NCBI GenBank assembly: GCA_035505995.1
Contig: DATJQF010000230.1
Coordinates: 5,301-69,300 of the forward strand
Reading direction: 5' to 3'
From: DATJQF01 sp035505995
GTDB lineage: Bacteria; Bacteroidota; Bacteroidia; Bacteroidales; FEN-979
DNA: 64,000 bases
Part shown: piece after piece, positions 26,916 through 35,389 of the stretch
How positions within the stretch are numbered: position 1 is the first letter of the stretch
How the letters are laid out: each line of letters begins with the position of its first letter
Made by a program: the position numbers and the translations under genes
The notes under the pieces: model-generated
Told to the model about the DNA's origin: nothing
Database searches by the model: none
The model's input: only the letters and a program-made list of their open reading frames with translations

Positions 26916-26949
26916 CAAAGCTATTCATTAAAATTACTTTCCCCCCAAA
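26916..26949 (-). promoter_or_regulatory. Two-part Bacteroidota promoter of the T9SS operon
   Basis: Minus-strand TTTG (26946-26949) and TAGCTTTG (26916-26923) are separated by 22 bases, close to the -33/-7 consensus TTTG-N20-TAnnTTTG. The leader to the porP ATG is about 65 bases. Confidence 0.65.
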
Positions 26950-27069
26950 GCACCTGATTATTTTTTATCCCGACACCGGGAATTTTTATATCTCCCGATT
27001 ATACTTTTTTTCCAGAAAAAAGTTTCAGGGGGAACCCTTGCAAATCCTGTGATAAATCTGACAAAGCAC

Positions 27070-27077
27070 TATATTTG
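27070..27077 (+). promoter_or_regulatory. TAnnTTTG -7 box for yitT-type gene
   Basis: TATATTTG 42 bases before ATG 27120. The 275-base region 26845-27119 otherwise holds only this and the divergent T9SS promoter. Confidence 0.55.
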
Positions 27078-27119
27078 CAGCTATCGGAAAAATCGTCAAA
27101 CCCAATTAAAACAGGCTAT

Positions 27120-28016
27120 ATGTCATTTTTTCTCATCAAGGAAAAACCGTTTACCCGCAAATGGTTCCTTTCCTACAGTCTCATCGTGGCAGGGTCATTT
27201 ATTCTTGCCGCCGGATTCGTGTTGTTCATCACCCCCTATAAAATAGTGCCCGGAGGGGTTTACGGGATTTCCATCATCCTGCATTATCTTTTCGGGACGC
27301 CGGTCGGCATGGTCGCCCTGGCTTTCGACATCCCCCTCACCCTAATCGGGATCCGCATCCTGGGCCCCCGGTTCGGGTTCAAAACGGTCCTGGGGTTCTC
27401 CCTGACCGCCGTCTTTACCGATGTGCTTACCTATTTCTGGGGCTTTGAGCCGCTGGTGAAAGGGGATGCCTTGCTGTCGTCCGTTTTCGGGGGAGTGCTG
27501 GTCGGCGTTGGTCTCGGACTGATCTTTCGCTCGAAAGCCACATCCGGCGGTTCCGACATTGTCGCGATGATCATCGGGAAATACACCAAGCTCCCCCTTG
27601 GGCTCCTGATGATCTATATCGACTCGGCCATCGTGTTGCTGGGCCTGGTCTTTTTCCACGACTGGAAGATCCCCCTGTATTCCTGGATCGAGATCTTCAT
27701 TGCCGGGAAAGTGATCGATGTGGTGCTGGAAGGGGTCAGCTACGACAAATGCCTTTTTATCATCTCAGAGAAATACGAGGAGATCCGGGAAAAGATCATC
27801 ACCAATCTCAACCGGGGAGGCACGTATATCGACGGGAAAGGGATGTACAACCAGGCAGACCGGAAGATCATTTACACGGTGGTGAGCCGGCGCGAGCTCT
27901 TCATCCTCGAGGAATACATCCACCGGATCGATCCCGACGCCTTTCTCACCGTCATGGATGCCACGGAGATCCTCGGGGAAGGATTCAAATCTTTGAAGGA
28001 AAAGCTTTCAGATTAG
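27120..28016 (+). CDS. YitT/DUF161-DUF2179 membrane protein
   Basis: Inner-membrane protein of unknown substrate, 298 residues. Five or six helices over residues 12-190 carry the DUF161 pattern, with the conserved PYKIVPGGVYGISIILHYLFG loop and GLIFRSKATSGGSDIVA. A C-terminal soluble DUF2179 domain (about 215-285) follows: IITNLNRGGTYIDGKGMYNQADRKIIYTVVSRREL. The ATG at 27120 starts before the first helix; an in-frame TTG at 27075 overlaps the promoter. Members are abundant in Bacteroidota and Firmicutes; transport is guessed, not known. Monocistronic, convergent with rseP. Confidence 0.85.
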   Translation: MSFFLIKEKPFTRKWFLSYSLIVAGSFILAAGFVLFITPYKIVPGGVYGISIILHYLFGTPVGMVALAFDIPLTLIGIRILGPRFGFKTVLGFSLTAVFTDVLTYFWGFEPLVKGDALLSSVFGGVLVGVGLGLIFRSKATSGGSDIVAMIIGKYTKLPLGLLMIYIDSAIVLLGLVFFHDWKIPLYSWIEIFIAGKVIDVVLEGVSYDKCLFIISEKYEEIREKIITNLNRGGTYIDGKGMYNQADRKIIYTVVSRRELFILEEYIHRIDPDAFLTVMDATEILGEGFKSLKEKLSD

Positions 28017-28065
28017 CGGCTCGCAGAACGGATGATCCGACTCGTCGCCCGTTCCGCCGGGGCAG

Positions 28066-29385
28066 CTATTTAAAGAGCCGGATAATATCGTTCATATTCG
28101 CGAAGATCAGCAACCCGAAAAGGATCACCATCCCCGCGATCTGCGCGTATTCCAGGAACTTTTCTCCCGGCTTCCTCCGGAAGATGATCTCATACAGGAG
28201 GAAGATCACATGCCCGCCGTCCAGGGCCGGGATCGGAAGGACATTCAGGATCGCCAGGATGATGGACAGAAAAGCCGTCAGGGACCAGAAGGACTGCCAA
28301 TCCCAGGAGGACGGGAAGATGCTCCCGATCGTGATAAACCCGCCCACCGACTCATATGCTTTTTCCTGGGAAAAGATCAGCTTGATCGACTTCAGGTAGG
28401 AGCCTGCTTCCGCGAAGGCCTTGCTGAATCCGGCGGGGATCGCGGTCAGGACATTAAAGGTATGTTCCTTCAGGACGAAATAATTGTCCAGGCTCTTGGG
28501 ATACACGCCGATCTTTCCGTCCCCGGTGACCAGGACCGGTACCCGGAGGGTATCCTTCCCGCGCAGCGCCATGACCTGAATGGTCCGGTTCTTATATTTC
28601 GGGGTGACCGCCCGGAACTGGTCATAGAACGGCAGCAGGGTATCATTGATCCCGATCAGCCGGTCGTTGACCCTGAGCCCGGCCTTTTCCGCCGGGGATC
28701 CCGTGCTGAATTTCGATACCTCGAACGGGAACCGGATCGCGATGAAATCCGGGGTCCGGGACTTGATCAGCTTGCTGATGTATCCTTTGGGAATCACCAC
28801 CTCTGTGGGAACCCCGTCGCGGATCACCTGGACCGTTTTGGCTTCTTCCAGGATGATCGTTTTCGGGATGGCATAAAAATCCTCTACGGTCTTATGGTCC
28901 ACCGTCACGATCCGGTCGCCGTTGCGCAGCCCCATCTGATAGCCCAGGGAATCGACGGAGATCCCGTATTTCAGTTCCGAGACCGGCACGTACTTTTCCC
29001 CCCAGACGGACAGCAGGACAATATAGATCACGATGGCCAGGAGCACGTTTACGGTGACGCCCCCCAGCATGATGATCAGCCGCTGCCAGGCCGGCTTGGA
29101 GCGAAACTCCCAGGGTTGCGGAGGCTGCTTCATCTGTTCCCGGTCGAGGGATTCGTCGATCATTCCGGCGATCTTCACGTACCCGCCCATGGGAAGCCAT
29201 CCGATGCCATATTCCGTATCCCCTTTCTTGAATTTGAACAGCGAAAACCAGGGATTGAAGAACAGGTAGAACTTTTCCACGCGGGTCTTGAAGATCCGGG
29301 CGGCAATAAAATGACCGGATTCATGAAAGATGATGAGGATGGATAAGCTCAGCAGCAGCTGTGCGACCTTAATGAGAATCTCCAT
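28066..29385 (-). CDS. rseP: RIP (site-2) zinc metalloprotease RseP
   Basis: Intramembrane protease that cuts anti-sigma factors and signal-peptide remnants. 439 residues. The active-site helix near the N-terminus contains HESGH (residues 21-25), followed by the family block FNPWFSLFKFKKGDTEYGIGWLPMGGYVKIAG. Two PDZ-like regions lie around 115-300 (GYQMGLRNGDRIVTVD and AEKAGLRVNDRLIGI). The C-terminal zinc ligand motif is ALDGGHV, followed by the last helix. It is 25 bases from dxr; rseP next to dxr is the usual Bacteroidota pair. It could process the anti-sigma-like protein at 51.5 kb, but that is only an idea. Confidence 0.95.
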   Translation of the reverse strand: MEILIKVAQLLLSLSILIIFHESGHFIAARIFKTRVEKFYLFFNPWFSLFKFKKGDTEYGIGWLPMGGYVKIAGMIDESLDREQMKQPPQPWEFRSKPAWQRLIIMLGGVTVNVLLAIVIYIVLLSVWGEKYVPVSELKYGISVDSLGYQMGLRNGDRIVTVDHKTVEDFYAIPKTIILEEAKTVQVIRDGVPTEVVIPKGYISKLIKSRTPDFIAIRFPFEVSKFSTGSPAEKAGLRVNDRLIGINDTLLPFYDQFRAVTPKYKNRTIQVMALRGKDTLRVPVLVTGDGKIGVYPKSLDNYFVLKEHTFNVLTAIPAGFSKAFAEAGSYLKSIKLIFSQEKAYESVGGFITIGSIFPSSWDWQSFWSLTAFLSIILAILNVLPIPALDGGHVIFLLYEIIFRRKPGEKFLEYAQIAGMVILFGLLIFANMNDIIRLFK

Positions 29386-29410
29386 GCAGCAGTTTTTAAA
29401 TGAAAGCTTT

Positions 29411-30580
29411 TCAGCCTGTGGGGTTTGATTTTATAAATTCCCTGGCCCGGATCCGGGCTTCGGAATCGGAAGCGATGTAATCCTCATAGCCCGGATGCGC
29501 GACAAAGGTAACAGAATGCATGCATTTCTCCACCAGCTCCGGCATACCGAGGAAGGTGATGCGGTCCTCCAGGAAGGCCTGCACCGCAATTTCATTGGCC
29601 GCATTAAGAATACAGGGCATATTGCCATTCTGCTCCAGCGCCTCGTAAGCCAGTCCGAGGTTCCGGAAGACCTGGTGATCGGGCACTTCGAATGTCAGCC
29701 CGGGAGAGTCCCGGAAGCTGAACCGGGGAAAGCCGGAAGCCAGCCGCCCGGGGTAACCCAGCGCATACTGGATGGGCAGCCTCATATCGGGCAACCCCAT
29801 CTGGGCTTTCATGGAGCCGTCGATGAACTGGACGATGGAATGGATGACGGACTGCGGATGGATCACGACCTCGATCTTCCTCGAATCCAGTCCGAACAGC
29901 CAGTGGGCTTCGATCACCTCCAGCCCTTTGTTCATCAGCGATGCGGAATCGATCGTGACCTTGTTCCCCATTTTCCAGCGGGGATGGTTCAGCGCCGCTT
30001 CTTTCGTCGCTTCCCGGAGATGCTCTATCTTTTTTCCCCGGAAGGGTCCGCCGGATGCCGTGAGGATCAGTTTTTCCACCGACGAGGGATCCTCTCCTTC
30101 CAGGCACTGGAAAATGGCGGAATGCTCTGAATCGACCGGCAGGATCCGCACCCCTTTCGACGCGGCCTCCTTCATCACCAGCTCCCCGGCCACCACCAGG
30201 GTCTCCTTGTTGGCCAGTGCAATATCCTTCCCGCTGCGGATCGCCCGCAGGGTGGGCTCGAGTCCCGCGAATCCAACCAGCGCATTCAGCACCAGGTCGA
30301 TTTCTTCCGATTCCACGATCTGGGCGATCGAGGCCTGGCCGGCAAATACTTTCACCGGAAGCGGATGCAGCGCCTCCCTCACCTTTTCGTAATAGCAGTC
30401 CTCCCCGATCACCACGGCATTGGGAAGGAATTCCCTGGCCTGGTCGATCAGCAGGTCGCAGCGGGTCTGGGCGGTGAGCACCTCTACGGCAAAAAGGCTG
30501 CTGTGGCTGCGAATAACGTCCAGCGCCTGTGACCCGATGGAGCCGGTGGATCCGAGCAAGGCTATCCGCTTTTTCTGCAT
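29411..30580 (-). CDS. dxr: 1-deoxy-D-xylulose-5-phosphate reductoisomerase
   Basis: NADPH-dependent conversion of DXP to MEP, the first committed step of non-mevalonate isoprenoid synthesis. 389 residues, standard. NADPH-binding GSTGSIGSQALDVI (9-22); the metal/substrate motif PVDSEHSAIFQCLEG around 147-162; active-site loop TASGGPFRGK; and NHPRWKMGNKVTIDSASLMNKGLEVIEAHWLF. It sits ten bases after the M23 peptidase gene and before rseP in one minus-strand operon. Confidence 0.97.
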   Translation of the reverse strand: MQKKRIALLGSTGSIGSQALDVIRSHSSLFAVEVLTAQTRCDLLIDQAREFLPNAVVIGEDCYYEKVREALHPLPVKVFAGQASIAQIVESEEIDLVLNALVGFAGLEPTLRAIRSGKDIALANKETLVVAGELVMKEAASKGVRILPVDSEHSAIFQCLEGEDPSSVEKLILTASGGPFRGKKIEHLREATKEAALNHPRWKMGNKVTIDSASLMNKGLEVIEAHWLFGLDSRKIEVVIHPQSVIHSIVQFIDGSMKAQMGLPDMRLPIQYALGYPGRLASGFPRFSFRDSPGLTFEVPDHQVFRNLGLAYEALEQNGNMPCILNAANEIAVQAFLEDRITFLGMPELVEKCMHSVTFVAHPGYEDYIASDSEARIRAREFIKSNPTG

Positions 30581-30590
30581 GTCCCGCCTG

Positions 30591-31481
30591 TTAAAATGAA
30601 ATATAATCCTTGGGATTCACCGGGTTGCCATCACTCCAGATCTCCAGGTGCAGGTGCGGGCCGGTTGCCAGCTCGCCGCTCTCGCCGATAATGGCAATGG
30701 GATCCCCGGCCCTGACTATATCGCCGGCATGCTTCAGCAGGGCGGAATTATGCTTATAGATCGAGATGATGTTTCCCGGGTGCTGGATCGCGATAACATA
30801 TCCGGTTTGGAGCGTCCACTCACTGAACAGGACGGTTCCGTCGAGGACCGACTTGATCGCTTCATTCTGTTTCGCCACGATATCAACCCCGAAATGTCGT
30901 TCCGACGGATTAAATTCGGAGGTGATGACCCCCTTCAGCGGGGTGAAAAAAAGGACGCCTCCGAGGGAGAGCTTCTGCGGAAAAGAAGTTTCGCGGTCTT
31001 CCTGCCGGAAAAGGTTATACTTTCCCTGGGTTTCCACCTCCAACCGGAGGAGCGAATCATCCTCGGATTTCTTCAGGCGGATGTTCCCGTACTTTTTCGT
31101 GGTATCCGGCAGGACCGGGCGGTCCTCCTGGAGGTCTTTTCCGTTTATGACATCCTGCAGGTTCTTCAGGAACAGATCTTTCTTCACGAGGGCTTTCTGA
31201 ACCGAATCGGTTTTGATCTGGAGCTCGTAGAGCTGCTTCTGCAGGCCCACGTTGGTATACCCCGGGATATATTCCTTGAGCGGCGTGAAGGCAATAAGGA
31301 TCGTGGTCAGGAAGATCAGGATGATCGTCAGCGTACCCAGCGCGATAAAGACATTCAGACGGGACAGCCTGAAAGTCAGCCTTTCTTCCAGGGTACTGTC
31401 GTTCATCAGCACCAGCCGGTATTTATTGCGCAGCTTTTTATACCAGCGGGTCTTTTTTCTTTCCCCGGTTGCGGATGCCAT
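30591..31481 (-). CDS. M23 family (LytM) membrane-anchored peptidase
   Basis: 296 residues. A single membrane helix (about 44-67, FIALGTLTIILIFLTTILIAF) follows a basic cytosolic start; a coiled coil (about 80-112) leads to the M23 fold. Zinc-site residues are seen as H..D in RHFGVDIVA and H.H in GPHLHLEIW, so it may be an active peptidoglycan endopeptidase or a regulator of one. It is the first gene of the M23-dxr-rseP operon. The region upstream (31482-31644) shows near-consensus TATTTTTTG and holds the divergent sprE promoter. It has no second lytic domain. Confidence 0.88.
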   Translation of the reverse strand: MASATGERKKTRWYKKLRNKYRLVLMNDSTLEERLTFRLSRLNVFIALGTLTIILIFLTTILIAFTPLKEYIPGYTNVGLQKQLYELQIKTDSVQKALVKKDLFLKNLQDVINGKDLQEDRPVLPDTTKKYGNIRLKKSEDDSLLRLEVETQGKYNLFRQEDRETSFPQKLSLGGVLFFTPLKGVITSEFNPSERHFGVDIVAKQNEAIKSVLDGTVLFSEWTLQTGYVIAIQHPGNIISIYKHNSALLKHAGDIVRAGDPIAIIGESGELATGPHLHLEIWSDGNPVNPKDYISF

Positions 31482-31597
31482 TCGTTCCTTTCTTTAGCGG
31501 GTGCAAATTTCGCAAAAAATACGGAACCGGCGTAATGAAAGGTGAACAAGGGCGGAGTTGCCGTAAATAATTGTCCCGCTGAATCAAAAATTTAAAA

Positions 31598-31605
31598 TAT
31601 TTTTG
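31598..31605 (+). promoter_or_regulatory. TAnnTTTG -7 box for sprE/porW
   Basis: TATTTTTG in a very AT-rich stretch, 39 bases before the TTG start at 31645; a TTG at 31571-31573 lies 24 bases upstream. Confidence 0.55.
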
Positions 31606-31644
31606 CAGAAATTCTGTTACTTAATATATTAATCCTGTTCCGAT

Positions 31645-34326
31645 TTGATCCGTACGAGAACATACCCAGTTTTAACGGGCATCACGTTTCTCCTGGTTTT
31701 CCTTTTCCTGGCCTCCTGCTCTACCAAAAAGAATACGTTCACCCGGCGGGTGTACCATAATCTTACCGCGCATTATAATGTTTACTGGAACGGGATGGAC
31801 AATTTCCGGACCGCGGTCAAGGATTATACGCTCAATGCCAAGGATAATTATGCGATGGTGCTCCCGGTCTTTAATTTCGCTGATAAATCGGCAGCCACCA
31901 AGATGGGTCAGTACGCGGATATCACCATCAAGAAATCCTCCAAGACGATCCAGAAGCATTCGATGATGTTCAGCGGGAAGGAATATGTCCGTTGGATCGA
32001 CGACGCCTATATGCTGATCGGCAAATCCTATTTCTATAAGATGGATTACCCGATGGCGCGGAGGACCTTCGAATTCATCATCAAAACTTACAATAAGAAC
32101 GATATCAAGTACGAAGCGATGGTCTGGCAGGCTCTTTCCAATATCCAGCTGGGAGATTTCAACCGGGCGGAGCCGATGCTGGACATGGTGATGAGCAAGA
32201 TCAAGAAAGGGGAAGCCCCCGACAAATACGAGATCCTGACCAACCTTGCCTACGCCCAGTTCTTCATCGCCCAGAAACAATACCCGGCATCGGTGGAATT
32301 CATCAACCGGGCCCTGGAACTCAACCCGAAGCGGGACATCAAGACCCGCTGCTATTTCATCCTGGCCCAGATCCACCAGATGAACGGGGAATCCGCGCAG
32401 GCAGCCACCCTGTACAAGCTGGTCATCAAGCGGACTCCTTCCTTCGATATGGAGTTCAATGCCAAGATCAACCTTGCCGAATGTTATGATTCCTCGGCAG
32501 GCGACCGGGAATATATCGTCAAGAAGCTTCAGAAAATGCTGAAGGATGATAAGAACAAGGATCACCTGGATCAGGTCTATTACGCCCTTGCACAGATCTA
32601 TATCAAGGACCGCGATACGGTCACTACCTCAGGCTACCTGCAGAAATCCGTCGCCACGAGCAAAGTGAACAAATACCAGAAAGCGATCTCCTCGCTGCAG
32701 CTGGCCGATATCTTTTTCGCCCAGAAGAACTACAAGCTTGCCCAGGCCTATTACGACAGCACCATGCAGTTCCTGCCGCCGGACTATCCCGATTTCCAGC
32801 AGCTCAAGAAAAAGACGCAGACCCTGACCGACCTGGTGACCAACCTGCAGGTGATCGAGCGCGAGGACAGCCTGCAGCACCTGGCCTCCTTACCGGAGAA
32901 TATGCGGAACCAGGTGGTCGATAAGATCATCGCCGATCTGCTCGCCCAGGATATGAAGAAGCAGCAGGAAGAGCAGCAGTTGCAGGACAATCGAAATTTC
33001 TTCGGACCGGGGAGCCAGAATAATACGAATCTCACTCCTTCCGGCGGACCCGGGGTGGGGTCCTGGTATTTCTATAATCCTGCCGCCCTGTCGAACGGGT
33101 TCAGTAATTTCGTCCGCCAGTGGGGCCGGAGGAAAAACGAGGACCTCTGGTTCCTTTCCGACAAGAATGTGGTCACCTTCGCGAACGAAACTCCGCCGGA
33201 GGACACGACAACCGTTTCCACCGATACCACGCACGGCAAAAAGGTCATTTCGAGAAGCACCAACCCGAAGGACCGGAAATATTACCTGCAGGATATTCCC
33301 TCCACACCGGAAATGATCACGGCGTCCAATAACAAGATGATTCAGGCCTATTATAACCTGGGATTTATTTATGTGGAAGGCCTGGGCGACTATCAGCGCT
33401 CGATTGAATCCTTTGAAAAGCTGCTGGAACGGTTCCCCGACAACAAATACCGCATCGCCTGCTGCTACAAGCTGCATGATCTTTACCATACCCTCGGCAA
33501 TGACGAGAAGAGCGACTATTACAAGAATCTTCTGCTGTCGAAATATCCGGAATCCGATTTTGCCAGGCTGCTGGTGAACCCCGATTACTATAAGGATATC
33601 CAGGCCCGTCAGAAGGAGGCCGGCTCGCTGTATACCGATACCTATACCGCCTTCCTGAACCAGCAGTATTATATGGTGATCAACAACTGCGAGCTTGCCG
33701 TGAAAAAATACCGTTCGGATTCGGTGCTGATGCCGAAATTCGAGTACCTGAAGGCCCTGTCGACCGGTAAAATTGATGTGGAGGATTCCATGGTAGCCTC
33801 CCTGAAAAGGATCATTTCGAAGTACCCGAAAAGTGACGTCGTGCCGCTGGCCCAGAATATCCTGGATTATGTGAAGCGTCAGAAATCCGGAGCCGGCACC
33901 GGCGGGGGTGTCGCCGATACCACCGGGGGGATCGAGGAACCGGTGAACCTTCCCTACACCTATAACCCGAACTCGGTTCATTTCTATGTCCTGATCGTGA
34001 ATAACAGCAGCACCGACGTCAATGCACAGAAGGTCAAGATCGCCGATTTCGACGACCGGTTTTACGACCTCGAAAACCTGGAGGTGAGCAGCATTTTGCT
34101 GGAAGGGAACCAGGAAATGATCACCGTCAACAGCTTCCCGAACGGCGAGAAAGCCATGTCGTATTTCGAGAATATCAGGGAGAATAAATATGTATTCACG
34201 AAGCTGGAGGGCATCGGCGGCTATTCCGATTTCGTGATCTCCGCCGAGAACTATCCCATTTTCTACCGGAGCAAGGATATAGGCCAATACCAGCGGTTCT
34301 TCAAAAAGAATTACCAGCATCAATAA
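31645..34326 (+). CDS. sprE: Type IX secretion TPR lipoprotein SprE/PorW
   Basis: A long TPR lipoprotein required for the T9SS, thought to connect the GldK/N ring to outer-membrane parts. 893 residues, the usual size. Translation begins at TTG 31645, since no ATG precedes the lipoprotein signal (VLTGITFLLVFLFLASC, C25). Family start TKKNTFTRRVYHNLTAHYNVYWNG; TPR units across about 115-380; a disordered Gln/Asn/Gly region about 430-490; a second TPR set (NLGFIYVEGLGDYQRSIESFEKLLERFPDN); and the C-terminal VHFYVLIVNNSSTDVNAQKVK domain. It is about 5 kb from the core T9SS operon, as often seen. Confidence 0.93.
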   Translation: MIRTRTYPVLTGITFLLVFLFLASCSTKKNTFTRRVYHNLTAHYNVYWNGMDNFRTAVKDYTLNAKDNYAMVLPVFNFADKSAATKMGQYADITIKKSSKTIQKHSMMFSGKEYVRWIDDAYMLIGKSYFYKMDYPMARRTFEFIIKTYNKNDIKYEAMVWQALSNIQLGDFNRAEPMLDMVMSKIKKGEAPDKYEILTNLAYAQFFIAQKQYPASVEFINRALELNPKRDIKTRCYFILAQIHQMNGESAQAATLYKLVIKRTPSFDMEFNAKINLAECYDSSAGDREYIVKKLQKMLKDDKNKDHLDQVYYALAQIYIKDRDTVTTSGYLQKSVATSKVNKYQKAISSLQLADIFFAQKNYKLAQAYYDSTMQFLPPDYPDFQQLKKKTQTLTDLVTNLQVIEREDSLQHLASLPENMRNQVVDKIIADLLAQDMKKQQEEQQLQDNRNFFGPGSQNNTNLTPSGGPGVGSWYFYNPAALSNGFSNFVRQWGRRKNEDLWFLSDKNVVTFANETPPEDTTTVSTDTTHGKKVISRSTNPKDRKYYLQDIPSTPEMITASNNKMIQAYYNLGFIYVEGLGDYQRSIESFEKLLERFPDNKYRIACCYKLHDLYHTLGNDEKSDYYKNLLLSKYPESDFARLLVNPDYYKDIQARQKEAGSLYTDTYTAFLNQQYYMVINNCELAVKKYRSDSVLMPKFEYLKALSTGKIDVEDSMVASLKRIISKYPKSDVVPLAQNILDYVKRQKSGAGTGGGVADTTGGIEEPVNLPYTYNPNSVHFYVLIVNNSSTDVNAQKVKIADFDDRFYDLENLEVSSILLEGNQEMITVNSFPNGEKAMSYFENIRENKYVFTKLEGIGGYSDFVISAENYPIFYRSKDIGQYQRFFKKNYQHQ

Positions 34327-34341
34327 TCCGGGTTTTTATCT

Positions 34342-34349
34342 TACATTTG
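34342..34349 (+). promoter_or_regulatory. TAnnTTTG -7 box for the bactofilin gene
   Basis: TACATTTG, 22 bases before the ATG at 34371. Confidence 0.5.
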
Positions 34350-34370
34350 ATACCCTTATAGTTACATCCC

Positions 34371-34778
34371 ATGATCAAAGGAAAAGAAAACGAAGTTCCC
34401 TCCATCAACCTGCTGGGCGCAGGCACCGTCGTTAAAGGCGAGATCAAGCTGAACGGCGATTTCCGGATCGACGGAACATTCATCGGAACCATCCACTGCA
34501 AAGGAAAGGTCGTTGTCGGAACGACGGGGGTCATCGAGGGGGAGATCAACTGCCAGAACGCGGATTTCTCCGGGGAAGTAAAAGCCACCGTGAAAGTCAG
34601 CGAACTGTTAACCCTCAAGGAAACAGCTAAATTCACAGGGGATATCACCACGAACAAGCTGTCGATCGAGCCCGGGGCAAAGTTCTCCGGAAACTGCATT
34701 ATGGAGGGCTCCCTGACAAAACCTGCAATGCCGCCTCTCCGACCCGATGAACCCCGATCCAAAGAAACGGTGGCCTGA
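34371..34778 (+). CDS. Bactofilin
   Basis: Polymer-forming beta-helix cytoskeletal protein, 135 residues. The DUF583 beta-helix pattern is plain: NLLGAGTVVKGEIKLNGDFRIDGTFIGTIHCKGKVVVG, then repeated turns GVIEGEINCQNADFSGEVKATVKVSELLTLKETAKFTGDI. A short proline-rich tail follows. Bactofilins scaffold cell-shape and peptidoglycan enzymes. Odd feature: its last 32 bases overlap the start of atpZ in another frame, so the two are probably translationally coupled. Confidence 0.92.
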   Translation: MIKGKENEVPSINLLGAGTVVKGEIKLNGDFRIDGTFIGTIHCKGKVVVGTTGVIEGEINCQNADFSGEVKATVKVSELLTLKETAKFTGDITTNKLSIEPGAKFSGNCIMEGSLTKPAMPPLRPDEPRSKETVA

Positions 34779-34962
34779 GGAATATGCCCGGTATTCCAGC
34801 ATTGCCTTTCAGATGCTGGCCATTATCCTGCTCGGCGTCTTTGCAGGATATAAGTTGGATCATTGGCTGCATACCCGGCCCCTGCTGATCATTATCTTTT
34901 CTTTCGGCTCCGTGATCCTGGCGATCTATTTCGTCACCCGGGATCTGCTGAGGAAAAAGTGA
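34747..34962 (+). CDS. atpZ: AtpZ/AtpI family protein
   Basis: A 71-residue membrane protein with two helices (about 20-35 and 45-62). The pattern RYSSIAFQMLAIILLGVFAGYKLDHWL, with the GxxxGxxLD motif, is typical of AtpZ/AtpI, an accessory or Mg/Ca-linked factor for ATP synthase assembly. The start at 34747 lies inside the bactofilin reading frame. In many Bacteroidota this gene and the next precede atpB and the rest of the F0F1 operon; here a DUF4421 gene follows instead. Confidence 0.88.
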   Translation: MNPDPKKRWPEEYARYSSIAFQMLAIILLGVFAGYKLDHWLHTRPLLIIIFSFGSVILAIYFVTRDLLRKK

Positions 34963-34984
34963 ATCCCGCCGTGCAATTTTCCTT

Positions 34985-34992
34985 TACTTTTG
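34985..34992 (+). promoter_or_regulatory. TAnnTTTG -7 box almost touching the next ATG
   Basis: TACTTTTG ends four bases before ATG 34997, which predicts a leaderless or nearly leaderless message. Confidence 0.5.
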
Positions 34993-34996
34993 CGAC

Positions 34997-35386
34997 ATGA
35001 AACCCATCCTGCTTTCTTTCACGCGGAACCTGGCCATTCTCGCCCTGGTCCTGGGAGTTGTCATTACGGTCCTGTACTTCCTCTTGCCCCATTCTTATTT
35101 CACCCCGGCACTGCCCTGGCTTTTTATCTTTTTCCTTACCGTCACGTTCGCCGGATTCTGGGTGCTGATCTATGCCACACGGGGGAAATTCATCCGGTTC
35201 CTGAACCTTTACCTGCTCACTACGATCGTAAAGCTGGTCTTCTTTATCGGCATCCTGGTGGCTTACCTGTTCGTTTACCGGAAAGATGCCGTACCGTTCG
35301 GGCTCTGGTTTTTCATCCTGTACCTGGTATTTACCTTCTTCGAGGCGGTCGCCCTGATCTCCTATTCGAAAAAACTGCAGACCTGA
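34997..35386 (+). CDS. Four-helix membrane protein, AtpI-like neighbour of ATP synthase genes
   Basis: 129 residues with four clear membrane helices (about 9-31, 36-59, 68-92, 99-122) and basic loops. Small proteins of this shape lie between atpZ and atpB in Bacteroidota and are annotated as hypothetical or AtpI-like; the assignment here rests on that position and on size, not on a diagnostic motif. No ATP synthase subunit follows within the window, so the gene may have been separated from the operon. Its stop is three bases before the GTG of the DUF4421 gene. Confidence 0.6.
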   Translation: MKPILLSFTRNLAILALVLGVVITVLYFLLPHSYFTPALPWLFIFFLTVTFAGFWVLIYATRGKFIRFLNLYLLTTIVKLVFFIGILVAYLFVYRKDAVPFGLWFFILYLVFTFFEAVALISYSKKLQT

Positions 35387-35389
35387 ACC

